Below, piece by piece: positions 17,598-26,225 of a stretch of DNA of 64,000 bases; the first letter of the stretch is position 1; every line of letters starts with the position of its first letter. The position numbers and the translations under genes are program-made. Below the pieces are notes generated by a model that was given only the letters and a program-made list of their open reading frames with translations, made no database searches and was not told where the DNA came from. Source of the DNA: Rheinheimera mesophila. Lineage in GTDB: Bacteria; Pseudomonadota; Gammaproteobacteria; Enterobacterales; Alteromonadaceae. The stretch lies in the NCBI RefSeq assembly GCF_000986865.1, contig NZ_LAVS01000008.1, positions 20,764 to 84,763 on the forward strand, in the 5' to 3' direction.

Positions 17598-18230
17598 TCA
17601 GGGAGTATAGGAGGCACCAAAACCTTTCTTCGGCTTTTGGGGTTTTTCCTGAGCTGTGATAGCCAGTTGATAATTCATCACCTGACCTTGTTTAATCTGC
17701 ACTTGTTGTGTCACCCAATCGGCGTTTTGCCACGGATGCCAGAGTTTTAGCTGGTAGTTACCATCCGGAAGCTGATTAAAAATCACCTGCCCTTGGCTAT
17801 CTGTCACCTGTAAAAATGGGCTTTCACCAACATAGATATAAGCCTGCATATAGTCGTGAATGTTACAACCTAAAGCGACAATACCCGGCTGATCAAACAG
17901 CACCGGAGCTTCAGGTTTATTGGCGTAGAGCTTTAATTCAAATACTTTGGCGGGTGAAAAGGAATACACATGATGCCGGGTTTTATCCATATTCGGAAAG
18001 TCGACCTCTGTTCCGGTTTGGTAGGCAGAAACAAAAGGAATAAAAGTCAGATCCTGTTGTTTCACTTCAGCTTTTTTTGCTGAAAAGGTTTTATTCGCCG
18101 GATCAAGTAACTCGACCACTGTATCTTCCAATGCCTTGCCCTGCTGATCGGTGATCGTCAGTCTGACTTCGGCCTGAGTATTGAAACCCAGTAAAAGGAG
18201 CGCACACAAAACAGGGATTTTCAAGTTCAT
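17598..18230 (-). CDS. exported cupredoxin-like protein (methylamine-utilisation-like)
   Basis: A 210-residue exported protein: signal peptide (KIPVLCALLLLGFNTQA), an Ig-like/carboxypeptidase-regulatory segment, and a cupredoxin-like core with FPNMDKTRHHVYSFSPA and GCNIHDYMQAYIYV. The histidine pair in RHHVY plus Cys and His of GCNIHD look like a type-1 copper site. Such proteins are often annotated as methylamine utilisation proteins, with weak basis. It is divergent from a porin-like gene 170 bp away; the two are commonly adjacent in this group, so a shared function in the envelope is likely. Start at ATG 18230 is chosen because the signal follows at once. Confidence 0.72.
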   Translation of the reverse strand: MNLKIPVLCALLLLGFNTQAEVRLTITDQQGKALEDTVVELLDPANKTFSAKKAEVKQQDLTFIPFVSAYQTGTEVDFPNMDKTRHHVYSFSPAKVFELKLYANKPEAPVLFDQPGIVALGCNIHDYMQAYIYVGESPFLQVTDSQGQVIFNQLPDGNYQLKLWHPWQNADWVTQQVQIKQGQVMNYQLAITAQEKPQKPKKGFGASYTP

Positions 18231-18400
18231 TTTCTCATCACTCCAAAGACCACAGAGGGCCAAAGTCTGGTTAAACTAAAGCAGTTTAGGTCTGTTGTCA
18301 TCATCTGCCAGAGAAAGCAGTAAAAACTTTCTCATCTGCCGGTTTCTACTGACTGATGCAAACTGCTACTATCAAGGCAAATCAAAAGAAGGAACACAGG

Positions 18401-19648
18401 ATGTCGCCACCCCGCCTTAGTGTTGTATTGATCAGCCTGACCTCCACGCTGTTGTTCAGTGTCAGCAGCTCTGCTTCCGCACAATGGAGCCTCAGCGGTC
18501 GCGGCGAATTTTATCTGAATACACAAAACGATACAGCCCATTATTTAGCTCCGTGGTGGCAAAAAGGCACAGGGCAGCTTGGTTATCACACCGATGCCGG
18601 TGCCGGACCACAGTATCTGGTTGCTCAGGTCGAGGGCAATTCTGCTTTTTCCGCCACAGTGCATGCGCAGTGGCACAGAGCGCCAGAGGCTGGTGCAGGC
18701 ATCACAGAAGCCTGGTTAAGCTGGAACCCGCTTCCCTATTCGGGCTACAGAGTGCGAGGCAGAATGGGCATGTTCTATCCCGCTATGTCGCTGGAAAATA
18801 CCGATCTGGCCTGGACATCGCCCTACACCAGTACCTTTTCCGCTATCAATAGTTGGATAGCTGAAGAAATCAAAACCAGAGCTGTTGAATTCTCGGTCAG
18901 TCGTCCCGGTCGGTTTTTTAATTCCGACCATAGTCTGCAGTGGGTCGGAGCTTTGTTCCAGGGCAATGATCCAGCCGGTTCCATCTTAACCTGGCGTGGT
19001 TTTGCTTTGCATAATCTGCAAACCGGTATAGGGGAGAGGGTCGATTTTGCCAATTACCCCAGCATAGCCGCAGGTGGAGCTGTGGAACTGCAACCGGCCT
19101 GGGTAGAGCCGAACCGCGAGCTGGACCATAAAACCGGCTATTACACAGGGCTGCACTGGCAACATCAGGATCAGACCGAAGTCCGGCTTTATTGGTACGA
19201 CAACAGAGGCGAACCCACCACCTTTAAACAAGGCCAATATGCCTGGGATAGCCGTTTTCTGAGCCTGGCCATACAACATCAACTAACAGATCAGTGGCGG
19301 TTGCTGGCGCAGTATCTCACTGGCGATACAGCCATGGGACAAAAAGTAGTAGTGGCCGATTATCGCAGCAATTATCTGATGCTGAACTACCAGCAAGAGC
19401 AGCACAGTCTTAGCGCCCGTTATGACCATTTTGAAGTGACCGACAAAGATCAAACGCCTGCCGATGATAACAATGGCAAAGGTCATAGCTGGGCCATCAA
19501 CTGGACTTATCAGCTAAGTGAGCAGCTAAGTCTTGCGCTGGAGCATAGCAATGTACGCAGCGTTCAACCCAACAGGACTCAATGGCCGGGCTGGCAGGCT
19601 GAGGCAAAACAACACTCCAGTAGCCTGATTTTTGGCTATCGCTGGTAA
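18401..19648 (+). CDS. outer-membrane beta-barrel (porin-like) protein
   Basis: The ATG at 18401 has GAAGGA 8 bases upstream and begins a signal peptide (LSVVLISLTSTLLFSVSSSASA); the mature protein starts QWSLSGRGEFYL. The 415 residues are a run of alternating aromatic/hydrophilic strands (for example VRLYWYDNRGEPTTF, QWRLLAQYLTGDTAMGQ, NYLMLNYQQEQHSLSARYDHF) and the chain ends in FGYRW, the aromatic C-terminus used for BAM recognition. This supports an outer-membrane barrel; the substrate is unknown. It is divergent from the cupredoxin-like gene. Confidence 0.78.
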   Translation: MSPPRLSVVLISLTSTLLFSVSSSASAQWSLSGRGEFYLNTQNDTAHYLAPWWQKGTGQLGYHTDAGAGPQYLVAQVEGNSAFSATVHAQWHRAPEAGAGITEAWLSWNPLPYSGYRVRGRMGMFYPAMSLENTDLAWTSPYTSTFSAINSWIAEEIKTRAVEFSVSRPGRFFNSDHSLQWVGALFQGNDPAGSILTWRGFALHNLQTGIGERVDFANYPSIAAGGAVELQPAWVEPNRELDHKTGYYTGLHWQHQDQTEVRLYWYDNRGEPTTFKQGQYAWDSRFLSLAIQHQLTDQWRLLAQYLTGDTAMGQKVVVADYRSNYLMLNYQQEQHSLSARYDHFEVTDKDQTPADDNNGKGHSWAINWTYQLSEQLSLALEHSNVRSVQPNRTQWPGWQAEAKQHSSSLIFGYRW

Positions 19649-19656
19649 TGGCTGAA

Positions 19657-20280
19657 TTACTCCAGTAGCATCCACAGCGCCACCGCAAACATTAAACTGG
19701 CGGCGATGCGGTTGAGCCACTGCACTTTGTTTTGCTGCTGGAAAAATGTGCCCAGCGCTTTACCACCACTGGCATACAGCAACATCGACAGAAACTCCAG
19801 CACAAGAATAATACAGACCAGCACCAGCAACTGCGGCCAAAACGCCAGTTGACTGTCGATAAAAGGCGGCAATAAAGCCATATGAAAAGCCCAGCCTTTT
19901 GGGTTAGCCACCGCAGTGACAAAGCCCTGGCTAAACAAGGTGCGTCGTGGCATCAATTCGCGGCTGATACCAGCCTGAGGTAGAGCCAGCTTGCCTTTGG
20001 CCCACCACATTTGCCAACCGATATAAGCTAAAAATAAAGCGCCAGCGATTTTAAACCACTGAAATACAACCGGAAATTGCAACATCATAGTGGCAACACC
20101 ACAGACTGCCAGTATGGCCACCAAAGCCACACCTAACATCTCACCCCACATCATCCATAAAGTGCGGCGTACCCCCTGGGTCATACCAAGCGTCATCGCC
20201 AGAGTCATGCACATGCCTGGTGTGACAGAAACAAATAAAAAAGTCGGAATAAAAGCGCCCATCAAGGCCAGATTGATCAT
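19657..20280 (-). CDS. LysE-family amino acid exporter
   Basis: A 207-residue membrane protein with six hydrophobic segments and the LysE/RhtB signature near the N-terminus (PTFLFVSVTPGMCMTLAMTLGMTQGVRRTLWMMWGE contains the conserved TPGP-like turn as TPGM). GFVTAVANPKGWAFHMALLP is the second conserved loop (NPK). Proteins of this family export amino acids or derivatives such as homoserine lactone. Start at ATG 20280 is set by a GAGGT site 5 bases upstream; the frame extends to 20388 but overlaps ligE. Confidence 0.88.
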   Translation of the reverse strand: MINLALMGAFIPTFLFVSVTPGMCMTLAMTLGMTQGVRRTLWMMWGEMLGVALVAILAVCGVATMMLQFPVVFQWFKIAGALFLAYIGWQMWWAKGKLALPQAGISRELMPRRTLFSQGFVTAVANPKGWAFHMALLPPFIDSQLAFWPQLLVLVCIILVLEFLSMLLYASGGKALGTFFQQQNKVQWLNRIAASLMFAVALWMLLE

Positions 20281-20353
20281 AGCTACCTCATTAATGAAGA
20301 GCGCTATTCTGTCTGGTTGCGCAGACAGCCACAAGAGTGACAGACCTGCTTTT

Positions 20354-21187
20354 TTAAGGCTCTGACCGCTCCCGTACAAATACTGCAAAACGAGGTGTGC
20401 CCTTGTGGGTCAGTCCGCGATACTGAAAAGTCACCAAACGCCCTATTGGCGGCGGATTCTGCCGCTCGTTAAGACTAAAACCTGAGCCTAATTTAAAGCG
20501 ACGACCATCAGGTAACTCCACCAATAAGGCCCCCAGCATACCGCTAAACTGCCCTTTACCTGGTAGATGTGCTACCACCCTGGCCTCCGCATCCTCGACC
20601 AGTTTTAGCTTTTGTAAGTGACTGACTCTGCCACTTTGATAAAGTGCAGTTGCATGATGCAACATCAGCCCTTCTCCCCCTCCGGCGACCACCCGCTGCA
20701 ACAGCTCATCAAGCTGAGCTTTTGCCTGCAACTGCTGTTGGGGTAATAACTGCACAAAAGCGGTCTGTGGTAATTGCTGTTGTAAAAACTGCAAGCGTTC
20801 GGTAAAAGTGCCGGGCTGTTGTGGTGCATCAAAGACCATCAGACGTATCCTTTGCCAATGCTGCTGTGTGGCACCTGACTCTAAGGCCCGCATCACCTGC
20901 TGAAACTGCCCGCGCCCAGCCCATAGCTCGGCATCAAGGGCAAACGCTGGTAACTGCCGAAGTAAATACTCTGGCAACTTGATCCACTGCCCACTGCGAC
21001 TACGCAATTGCTTACCGTCCCAGAAGGCCCTTACCCCATCGAGCTTTTCGCTGATCCAAAAATCAGCTACAGCATCCTGCTGCTGATAGCTCCGGGCCAG
21101 TTGCAACTGGGGTAACGTTTCAAGGCCAAAAGCCGGTACAGTGGTTAGCATAGCGGTACAACACAAAGACAAATACAAAGTTCGCAT
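20354..21187 (-). CDS. ligE: ATP-dependent DNA ligase, LigE type (exported)
   Basis: A minimal ATP-dependent ligase of 277 residues: nucleotidyl-transferase domain with the adenylated Lys48 in motif I (SEKLDGVRAFWDG), motif III LDAELWAG, motif IV GGGEGLMLH, motif V KLKLVEDAEARVV, and an OB fold at about 200-277 (GMLGALLVELPDGRRFKLGSGF). An N-terminal signal peptide (LYLSLCCTAMLTTVPAFG) means that it works in the periplasm, the hallmark of the LigE class found beside NAD-dependent LigA in many Proteobacteria. Its proposed role is in uptake of, or work on, extracellular DNA. It has neither a Ku partner nor a polymerase. Confidence 0.92.
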   Translation of the reverse strand: MRTLYLSLCCTAMLTTVPAFGLETLPQLQLARSYQQQDAVADFWISEKLDGVRAFWDGKQLRSRSGQWIKLPEYLLRQLPAFALDAELWAGRGQFQQVMRALESGATQQHWQRIRLMVFDAPQQPGTFTERLQFLQQQLPQTAFVQLLPQQQLQAKAQLDELLQRVVAGGGEGLMLHHATALYQSGRVSHLQKLKLVEDAEARVVAHLPGKGQFSGMLGALLVELPDGRRFKLGSGFSLNERQNPPPIGRLVTFQYRGLTHKGTPRFAVFVRERSEP

Positions 21188-21444
21188 TGGTTTGCCCTCC
21201 TTGTCGTGTTCCTGTTTTAACTGTAGCCTGCTTTATTTGAAAATAAAGTGTTAACAACGATGCACTCCTTTAGTGCTCTTTTGTACAGGAACAGCACATA
21301 AAGCTATTGACCCTCAAAGAAAAACCACGGCAAAAATCTTATATTTACCAATAAAATCAAATAATTGACATCATACTGTCACAGGTGGGTACAGATACTG
21401 CTTTAACAAGGTGGATTATTTGTGATGCAGTTTGGGAGTCTGTT

Positions 21445-22716
21445 ATGGTTCAACTTTATTTACGCCAGCATCCACAACGCGATCTGCTGGAGCAAGAGTT
21501 ACAGCAACGCTTTTTCCCGGCGCTGGATTCTCCCTGTCAGCTCTGTCAGTTTGTGCTGACCTTATCCGGCACCTCACGTAGTGCCGAGTATCAGGCGATG
21601 CAACAACTCTCAGTGCAATATGGCAAAGAGCTGCAAGCCCATGAGCAAGATTGCAATTTACAGTTGGGCAGTAGCTGGCTGCGCTGGGAGAGGCACAATG
21701 AATTCTCTACTTACACCTTCATTCGCAGCGGTATCGCCCCCCATTTGTTTTGTGACCCACAGGATTTAGTGCCTGACAACGAATGGTTCAACAGCCTGCC
21801 GGGTCAGTTGTTCCGGGTGGTGCAACTGAGCATAGTGCAGCCGGCTCAGCTGGCCAAACAGGACCCTGCGGCACTTTTTGTCAGCGAACATTTGATCAGC
21901 AGTATGGTGTTTAACGGCAAAGCCAGAATTTGGACAGATTTTCGTAAACACAATGAAGGCGCAGGACGCATGTTAGTGCTGGATCATGGCTTAAGCCGCA
22001 GTGCTTTGGGTGCATTGGTCCAGCAATTGTTTGATTTAGGTAATTATCGCAAGCTGGCACTGCTGGCCTGGCCTTACTGTAAGCTGGCACTGCATCAATT
22101 GCCACAACAAGAGCAACAACTGGCGGTCATTACCTCGCGTATCGAGCAAAAACAGGGCAATGATGAACAGTTGCTGGATGAGTTAATGCAGTTGGCCGCC
22201 CAGACCGAACATCAAATTTCCGAAAACAGCAGTAGGTTGCAAGCCAGCAACGCCTACTACCAACTGACGCTGGACAGACTGAAAAGTCTGGATGAACAAC
22301 CAGTGGACGGTTTCATGTCGCTTCAGCACTTTACCGAACGGCGCCTGACACCTGCCTGGCGCACGGCTCAGTCCGTGCTGAAACGCCAGCAGCAACTGGC
22401 AGAGCGTTTGGGGCGCTCCACTGAACTACTGCGTACTCAAATTAACTTTAAACTGGCCTGGCAAAATCAACGGCTGTTGGCTTCGATGGATAAAAGAGCT
22501 CAGCTACAGCTTAAACTGCAAAGCGCGGTTGAACGCTTGTCTGTGGTTGCCATCAGCTATTACTTCCTGCAACTGTTAACCAAAGCTCAGCAAGCCATAG
22601 TGCATTGGCTGCCACAGTGGCCGGCCGAAACCATAGAGTCCGTCAGTATTCCGCTGGTTGTCGCTATGGTGCTGTGGTATTTTTGGCGCTTGCGAAAAAA
22701 GTTAGCGCAGCACTAG
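21445..22716 (+). CDS. DUF3422 family protein with C-terminal membrane segments
   Basis: From ATG 21445 (GGGAG 7 bases upstream) 423 residues. The core fits DUF3422: RWERHNEFSTYTFIRSG, PGQLFRVVQLSIV, RIWTDFRKHNEGAGRMLVLDHG and DLGNYRKLALLAWPYCK, then a helical coiled-coil region (250-360) and one or two C-terminal membrane helices (AVERLSVVAISYYFLQLL and IPLVVAMVLWYFWRLRKK). Family members are of unknown function, some called conserved membrane-anchored proteins. There is no operon partner. Confidence 0.85.
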   Translation: MVQLYLRQHPQRDLLEQELQQRFFPALDSPCQLCQFVLTLSGTSRSAEYQAMQQLSVQYGKELQAHEQDCNLQLGSSWLRWERHNEFSTYTFIRSGIAPHLFCDPQDLVPDNEWFNSLPGQLFRVVQLSIVQPAQLAKQDPAALFVSEHLISSMVFNGKARIWTDFRKHNEGAGRMLVLDHGLSRSALGALVQQLFDLGNYRKLALLAWPYCKLALHQLPQQEQQLAVITSRIEQKQGNDEQLLDELMQLAAQTEHQISENSSRLQASNAYYQLTLDRLKSLDEQPVDGFMSLQHFTERRLTPAWRTAQSVLKRQQQLAERLGRSTELLRTQINFKLAWQNQRLLASMDKRAQLQLKLQSAVERLSVVAISYYFLQLLTKAQQAIVHWLPQWPAETIESVSIPLVVAMVLWYFWRLRKKLAQH

Positions 22717-22776
22717 CACAGAGGTCGCATATCATTGAAATCTCTTCTAATTTTAATCAGTCAAAAAGGAGATTTC

Positions 22777-23811
22777 ATGCAAAACCTGTATTTCAGCATC
22801 AGTCTGATAATCAGCAGTGCGGTATCTGCACAGCAGGATTGATTCCCTGTTGACGTACAAGCTGATGGGAAGAAACTGCAGTATCAGCCGCTGCAGAAAG
22901 TCACTCAAGTCTGGCGGCTCTGTGCTTTGTTGCCCCATGGCAAAGACCATTATTGGTGGGGTGTATCCTGGGGGCTGGCGGAAGAGGCGAAACGCCAGGG
23001 CGCGCACTTAGGTATTTACGAAGCCGGAGGCTATGAAAACTTACCGCGCCAACGCCGGCAATTGCTCGACTGTGTCACGAATAAAGCGGACGCGCTGATT
23101 ATTGGCGCTATCTCCAGTGAGGGTTTAAATGATTTAGTGTTACAGTTAAAAAGTTCTGGTATTCCTGTCATTGATTTGATTAATGGCATAAAGAGTGACG
23201 CGATCACAGCCCGCTCTACCGTCTCTTTTGCCGATATGGCGGCAACCAGTATTCGCTACCTGCTCGAACACAGCCAGCATCAAGCCGCTACGCTTGCCTG
23301 GTTTCCAGGCCCGGCTCAGGCCGCCTGGGTACAGGATGCTGAGCAGGGTTTACACCAGCAATTAACCGGCAGCCGGATGACGCTGCTGCATGGCGGCTAC
23401 GGTGCTACCGATAATTTTTCCCAAGCCACCTTAGTCAGGCAACTGTTTGGCCGTCAGCAGCCTCACTATGTCCTGGCCAATGCAGTAGCGGCTGCTGTGA
23501 CTCAGCACTTCATTGCGGCCGAGAATTTGAGCCAAACTCAGGTGATGGCTTACCACGCCAATCCGGAGGTGGTAAGGCTTATCCAGCAGGGACAGATATT
23601 AGCTGCAGCCACAGACTCGCCAGTGATCCAGGCCCGGATCAGCATAGATTTAGCGCTACGGATTTTGGAAAAACACCCCTACGCCAGGCAGGTCAGTCCA
23701 CATATCAAAATTTTAGACAGACCAGGTATCGACCAATTGCCCCTACAGCAAATCATAGCGCCGAAACAACAATGGATGATCCGTCAACCATTAGCGGAGA
23801 AAACGCCCTGA
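22777..23811 (+). pseudogene. torT: TorT-like periplasmic TMAO sensor protein, in-frame TGA
   Basis: A strong AAGGAG sits 6 bases before ATG 22777, which opens a signal peptide (LYFSISLIISSAVSAQQD) and then hits TGA at 22840-22842 (codon 22). The same frame continues to 23811 as a complete TorT-like protein: VWRLCALLPHGKDHYWWGVSWG, LGIYEAGGY, CVTNKADALIIGAIS, GIPVIDLINGI, then MLL-like and HPYARQVSPHIKIL. TorT binds trimethylamine N-oxide and presents it to the TorS kinase. The TGA falls where E. coli TorT has a tryptophan (RWHDAQ), so TGG to TGA is likely. No torS or torR lies nearby. A product starting at TTG 22927 would lack the signal. Confidence 0.82.
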
Positions 23812-23838
23812 TACGGCGGGTTTATGCCATCACCCGGC

Positions 23839-24492
23839 TCAGAGTTTAGGACCAAAACATAAATCTCCGGCATCTCCCAGGCCAGGTACTATATAGGCCT
23901 GCTCGTTTAGATACTGATCCAGCGCACCTAACCATAAATAACTGTGTTCGGGCAGATGCTGACGTAACGCCTCCACTCCCTCAGGCGCAGCAATAGCTGC
24001 CACCACATGTACTGAGCGGGGATTGGCCTGAGTTGCGATCAGTTGCCAGACCTTCAGTAAGGAGCCCCCCGTCGCCAGCATAGGGTCGATTAAAATCAGA
24101 TCCCGGCCTGTTAAATCAGGCAAAGCCGCATAGTTCATCCGGATTTCCAACTGCTCCGCCCTATCGCCCTCAACCCGATAAGCCCCGATAAAACCACTGT
24201 CTGCCTGATCAAAAGCATTGGCAAAGCCCTGATAAAAGGCCAGGCCAGCCCTTAAGATCGTCACTAACACCGGAGGCTGGGTCGGTACCTCTATTTTGGT
24301 TGAACCCAGCACGGTGTGAACCTCAACCTGATGCACAGGCAAAGTTTTAGCCAGTTCAGCCGCCAGTAAAAATCCCAGCCGCTCGAGGTTAAACTTAAAA
24401 CGCAGCCGATCTTTTTGGATCTGCGGATCACGTAGCTGCCATAAAATGGAGTGGACTAAACCGGGATATAAATTCAGTTGAAACAGATTCAT
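23839..24492 (-). CDS. upp: uracil phosphoribosyltransferase
   Basis: Salvages uracil with PRPP to make UMP. The 217-residue protein shows ILRAGLAFYQGF, the PRPP loop LIDPMLATGGSLLKV and the uracil-binding YIVPGLGDAGDLCFG near the C-terminus, the standard UPRT order. It is slightly divergent from E. coli Upp and is not next to a uracil permease. It is divergent from the mtfA-like gene across 140 bp. Confidence 0.9.
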   Translation of the reverse strand: MNLFQLNLYPGLVHSILWQLRDPQIQKDRLRFKFNLERLGFLLAAELAKTLPVHQVEVHTVLGSTKIEVPTQPPVLVTILRAGLAFYQGFANAFDQADSGFIGAYRVEGDRAEQLEIRMNYAALPDLTGRDLILIDPMLATGGSLLKVWQLIATQANPRSVHVVAAIAAPEGVEALRQHLPEHSYLWLGALDQYLNEQAYIVPGLGDAGDLCFGPKL

Positions 24493-24632
24493 CAGCAGAC
24501 TCTTTCATGGGTTCATCTGCAAAGGGTATAGTTTTTTTCCGTCAGGACGCAACCTGTTCGCTCAGTCTGGACTTGAATTTACTCACAGTGGCGCCATAAC
24601 AGCTTTGGTACACCACCCGTGGAGCAACTACA

Positions 24633-25484
24633 GTGCCTCTAGTGTTCTTAACCATACTGACCTTATCAGTGTTAGCCGCGATATTTTTGCCACCAGTCTG
24701 GCGGCAATACCGGCGGAAAAAAATTCAGCAACGGCCTTTTCCGTCGTCATGGCGGCAAATTTTAAAACAGCGTATGCCTTATTTTCGTGCATTGCCCGCC
24801 GACTTGCAGTTGCAACTGAAAAAGCTGATCCTGGTGTTTGTCGCTGAAAAGCAATTTATAGGTTGTGCTGGTTTAACTGTCACCGACGAGATGAAGGTCA
24901 CCATAGCAGCTCAGGCTTGTTTATTGTTATTAAATAAACCTGCCCATTATTATCCCAAACTCAAGCAGATCCTGATTTACCCCGCCGCTTTTGTGGTGCC
25001 AACGCAGCAAGCAGATCATGCCGGAATCGTCAGTGAAATGGCGCAAATACGGTTGGGCGAATCCTGGCAAACAGGTCAGATTATTTTATCCTGGCTGGAT
25101 ACCTTAAAATCTGCGGCTATTTGCAATGATGGGCATAATCTGGTGATCCATGAGTTTGCCCATCAATTGGATCAACTCAAAGGTCAGGCAACGGGGGCAC
25201 CGGAGCTGAACAGTGCTGAGTCCTATAAGGAGTGGGCTTTGGTTTTATCCCATGAATATGCGCAATTGCAACAACAATTGGCACTTGGCTTACCCACTTT
25301 ATTTGATGCTTACGCAGCCACTAATCCGGCTGAATTTTTTGCGGTGATTTCCGAAGTCTTTTTTGAACAGCCCGAGTTATTTGCCGCACAGCACCCGGCG
25401 TTGTATCAACAGCTACGCTCGTTTTACGCATTGGACCCGTTAAGCTGGGCTCAGACTCATCCTGTACCGCCTGTTCGTAGCTGA
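24633..25484 (+). CDS. mtfA: zinc-dependent peptidase of the MtfA (M90) family
   Basis: MtfA in E. coli binds and inactivates the glucose repressor Mlc and has zinc peptidase activity. The 283-residue product has the HExxH site His173-Glu-Phe-Ala-His177 (VIHEFAHQLD) and a downstream Glu in AEFFAVISEVFFEQ, with LPADLQLQLKKLILVFV near the N-terminus typical of the family. Unlike E. coli MtfA it begins with a hydrophobic helix (LVFLTILTLSVLAAIFLPPVW), so it is probably membrane-anchored. The start is a GTG at 24633 with GGAG about 9 bases upstream. Confidence 0.88.
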   Translation: MPLVFLTILTLSVLAAIFLPPVWRQYRRKKIQQRPFPSSWRQILKQRMPYFRALPADLQLQLKKLILVFVAEKQFIGCAGLTVTDEMKVTIAAQACLLLLNKPAHYYPKLKQILIYPAAFVVPTQQADHAGIVSEMAQIRLGESWQTGQIILSWLDTLKSAAICNDGHNLVIHEFAHQLDQLKGQATGAPELNSAESYKEWALVLSHEYAQLQQQLALGLPTLFDAYAATNPAEFFAVISEVFFEQPELFAAQHPALYQQLRSFYALDPLSWAQTHPVPPVRS

Positions 25485-25631
25485 GGTTCTGAAAGTCCGG
25501 TCAGGCTGCCCGTACCTGCAATCGCGGCTGCTTTAGGCATCCGCTTTTTCTGTCAACATAAAAAAGTCGACCCCACCGGCTGGTTGCGTAATAATAGCGG
25601 CCATTTTTCAGCAAGCAGCGGATAACAGATC

Positions 25632-26114
25632 ATGCAAATTACCAAAGACACTGTAGTTCAGTTCCACTACACCTTATCGGACGAGACGGGCCTGTTAGAA
25701 AACTCCAGAAGTCAGGACCCGGTTTTGTACCTGCAAGGCCATGGCAACCTGATTGAAGGTTTAGAAAAAGCCATGGAAGGTCATCAGGCCGGGGATAAAT
25801 TTCAAATTACTTTGGCTCCGGCTGATGCCTATGGTGAGCGCACTGAAGATGCAATTCAAAGTGTTCAGGTCAAACATCTGATGGGTGCAAAAAAATGGAA
25901 ACCAGGTATGGTGGCTGTGGTCAACACAGAACAAGGCCAGCGTCAGGTCACTGTGGTGAAAGTAGGAATGTTTAAAGCGGAGGTGGATACCAACCACCCA
26001 TTGGCGGGTAAAACCTTAAGTTTTGATATTGAAGTGATGGATGTTCGTGCAGCTTCTGCTGAAGAACTTGAACATGGTCATGCCCACGGCGTTGGTGGTC
26101 ATCACCACCATTAA
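25632..26114 (+). CDS. slyD: FKBP-type peptidyl-prolyl isomerase SlyD
   Basis: A 160-residue prolyl isomerase and metallochaperone. The FKBP fold (VVQFHYTLSDETG, LIEGLEKAMEGHQAGD) contains the inserted chaperone flap (residues about 70-125, AYGERTEDAIQSV to TNHPLAGKTL), and the tail is His-rich (HGHAHGVGGHHHH), which binds nickel in E. coli SlyD and assists hydrogenase maturation. The tail here is short. A large hairpin 19 bp downstream probably ends the transcript. Confidence 0.95.
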   Translation: MQITKDTVVQFHYTLSDETGLLENSRSQDPVLYLQGHGNLIEGLEKAMEGHQAGDKFQITLAPADAYGERTEDAIQSVQVKHLMGAKKWKPGMVAVVNTEQGQRQVTVVKVGMFKAEVDTNHPLAGKTLSFDIEVMDVRAASAEELEHGHAHGVGGHHHH

Positions 26115-26132
26115 TCGCAGTTTTCACTGAAA

Positions 26133-26166
26133 AATTCAGTTCAGCCGGTGCAGGCTGAACTGAATT
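26133..26166 (+). terminator. hairpin downstream of slyD
   Basis: A perfect 14-bp stem AATTCAGTTCAGCC/GGCTGAACTGAATT with a 6-base loop. Only a weak T-rich stretch follows. It lies 18 bp after the slyD stop. Confidence 0.6.
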
Positions 26167-26225
26167 AAACCTTGTCCTTATGCGATGCATTGGTTAGATT
26201 AACAAGATGTTAAAAAGACGTAGGC

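Noticed and set aside
22840..22842. Selenocysteine as an explanation for the in-frame TGA of torT and the lipoprotein gene
   Set aside because: No SECIS-like hairpin was evident just downstream, and TorT has tryptophan at that point; nonsense mutation is simpler.
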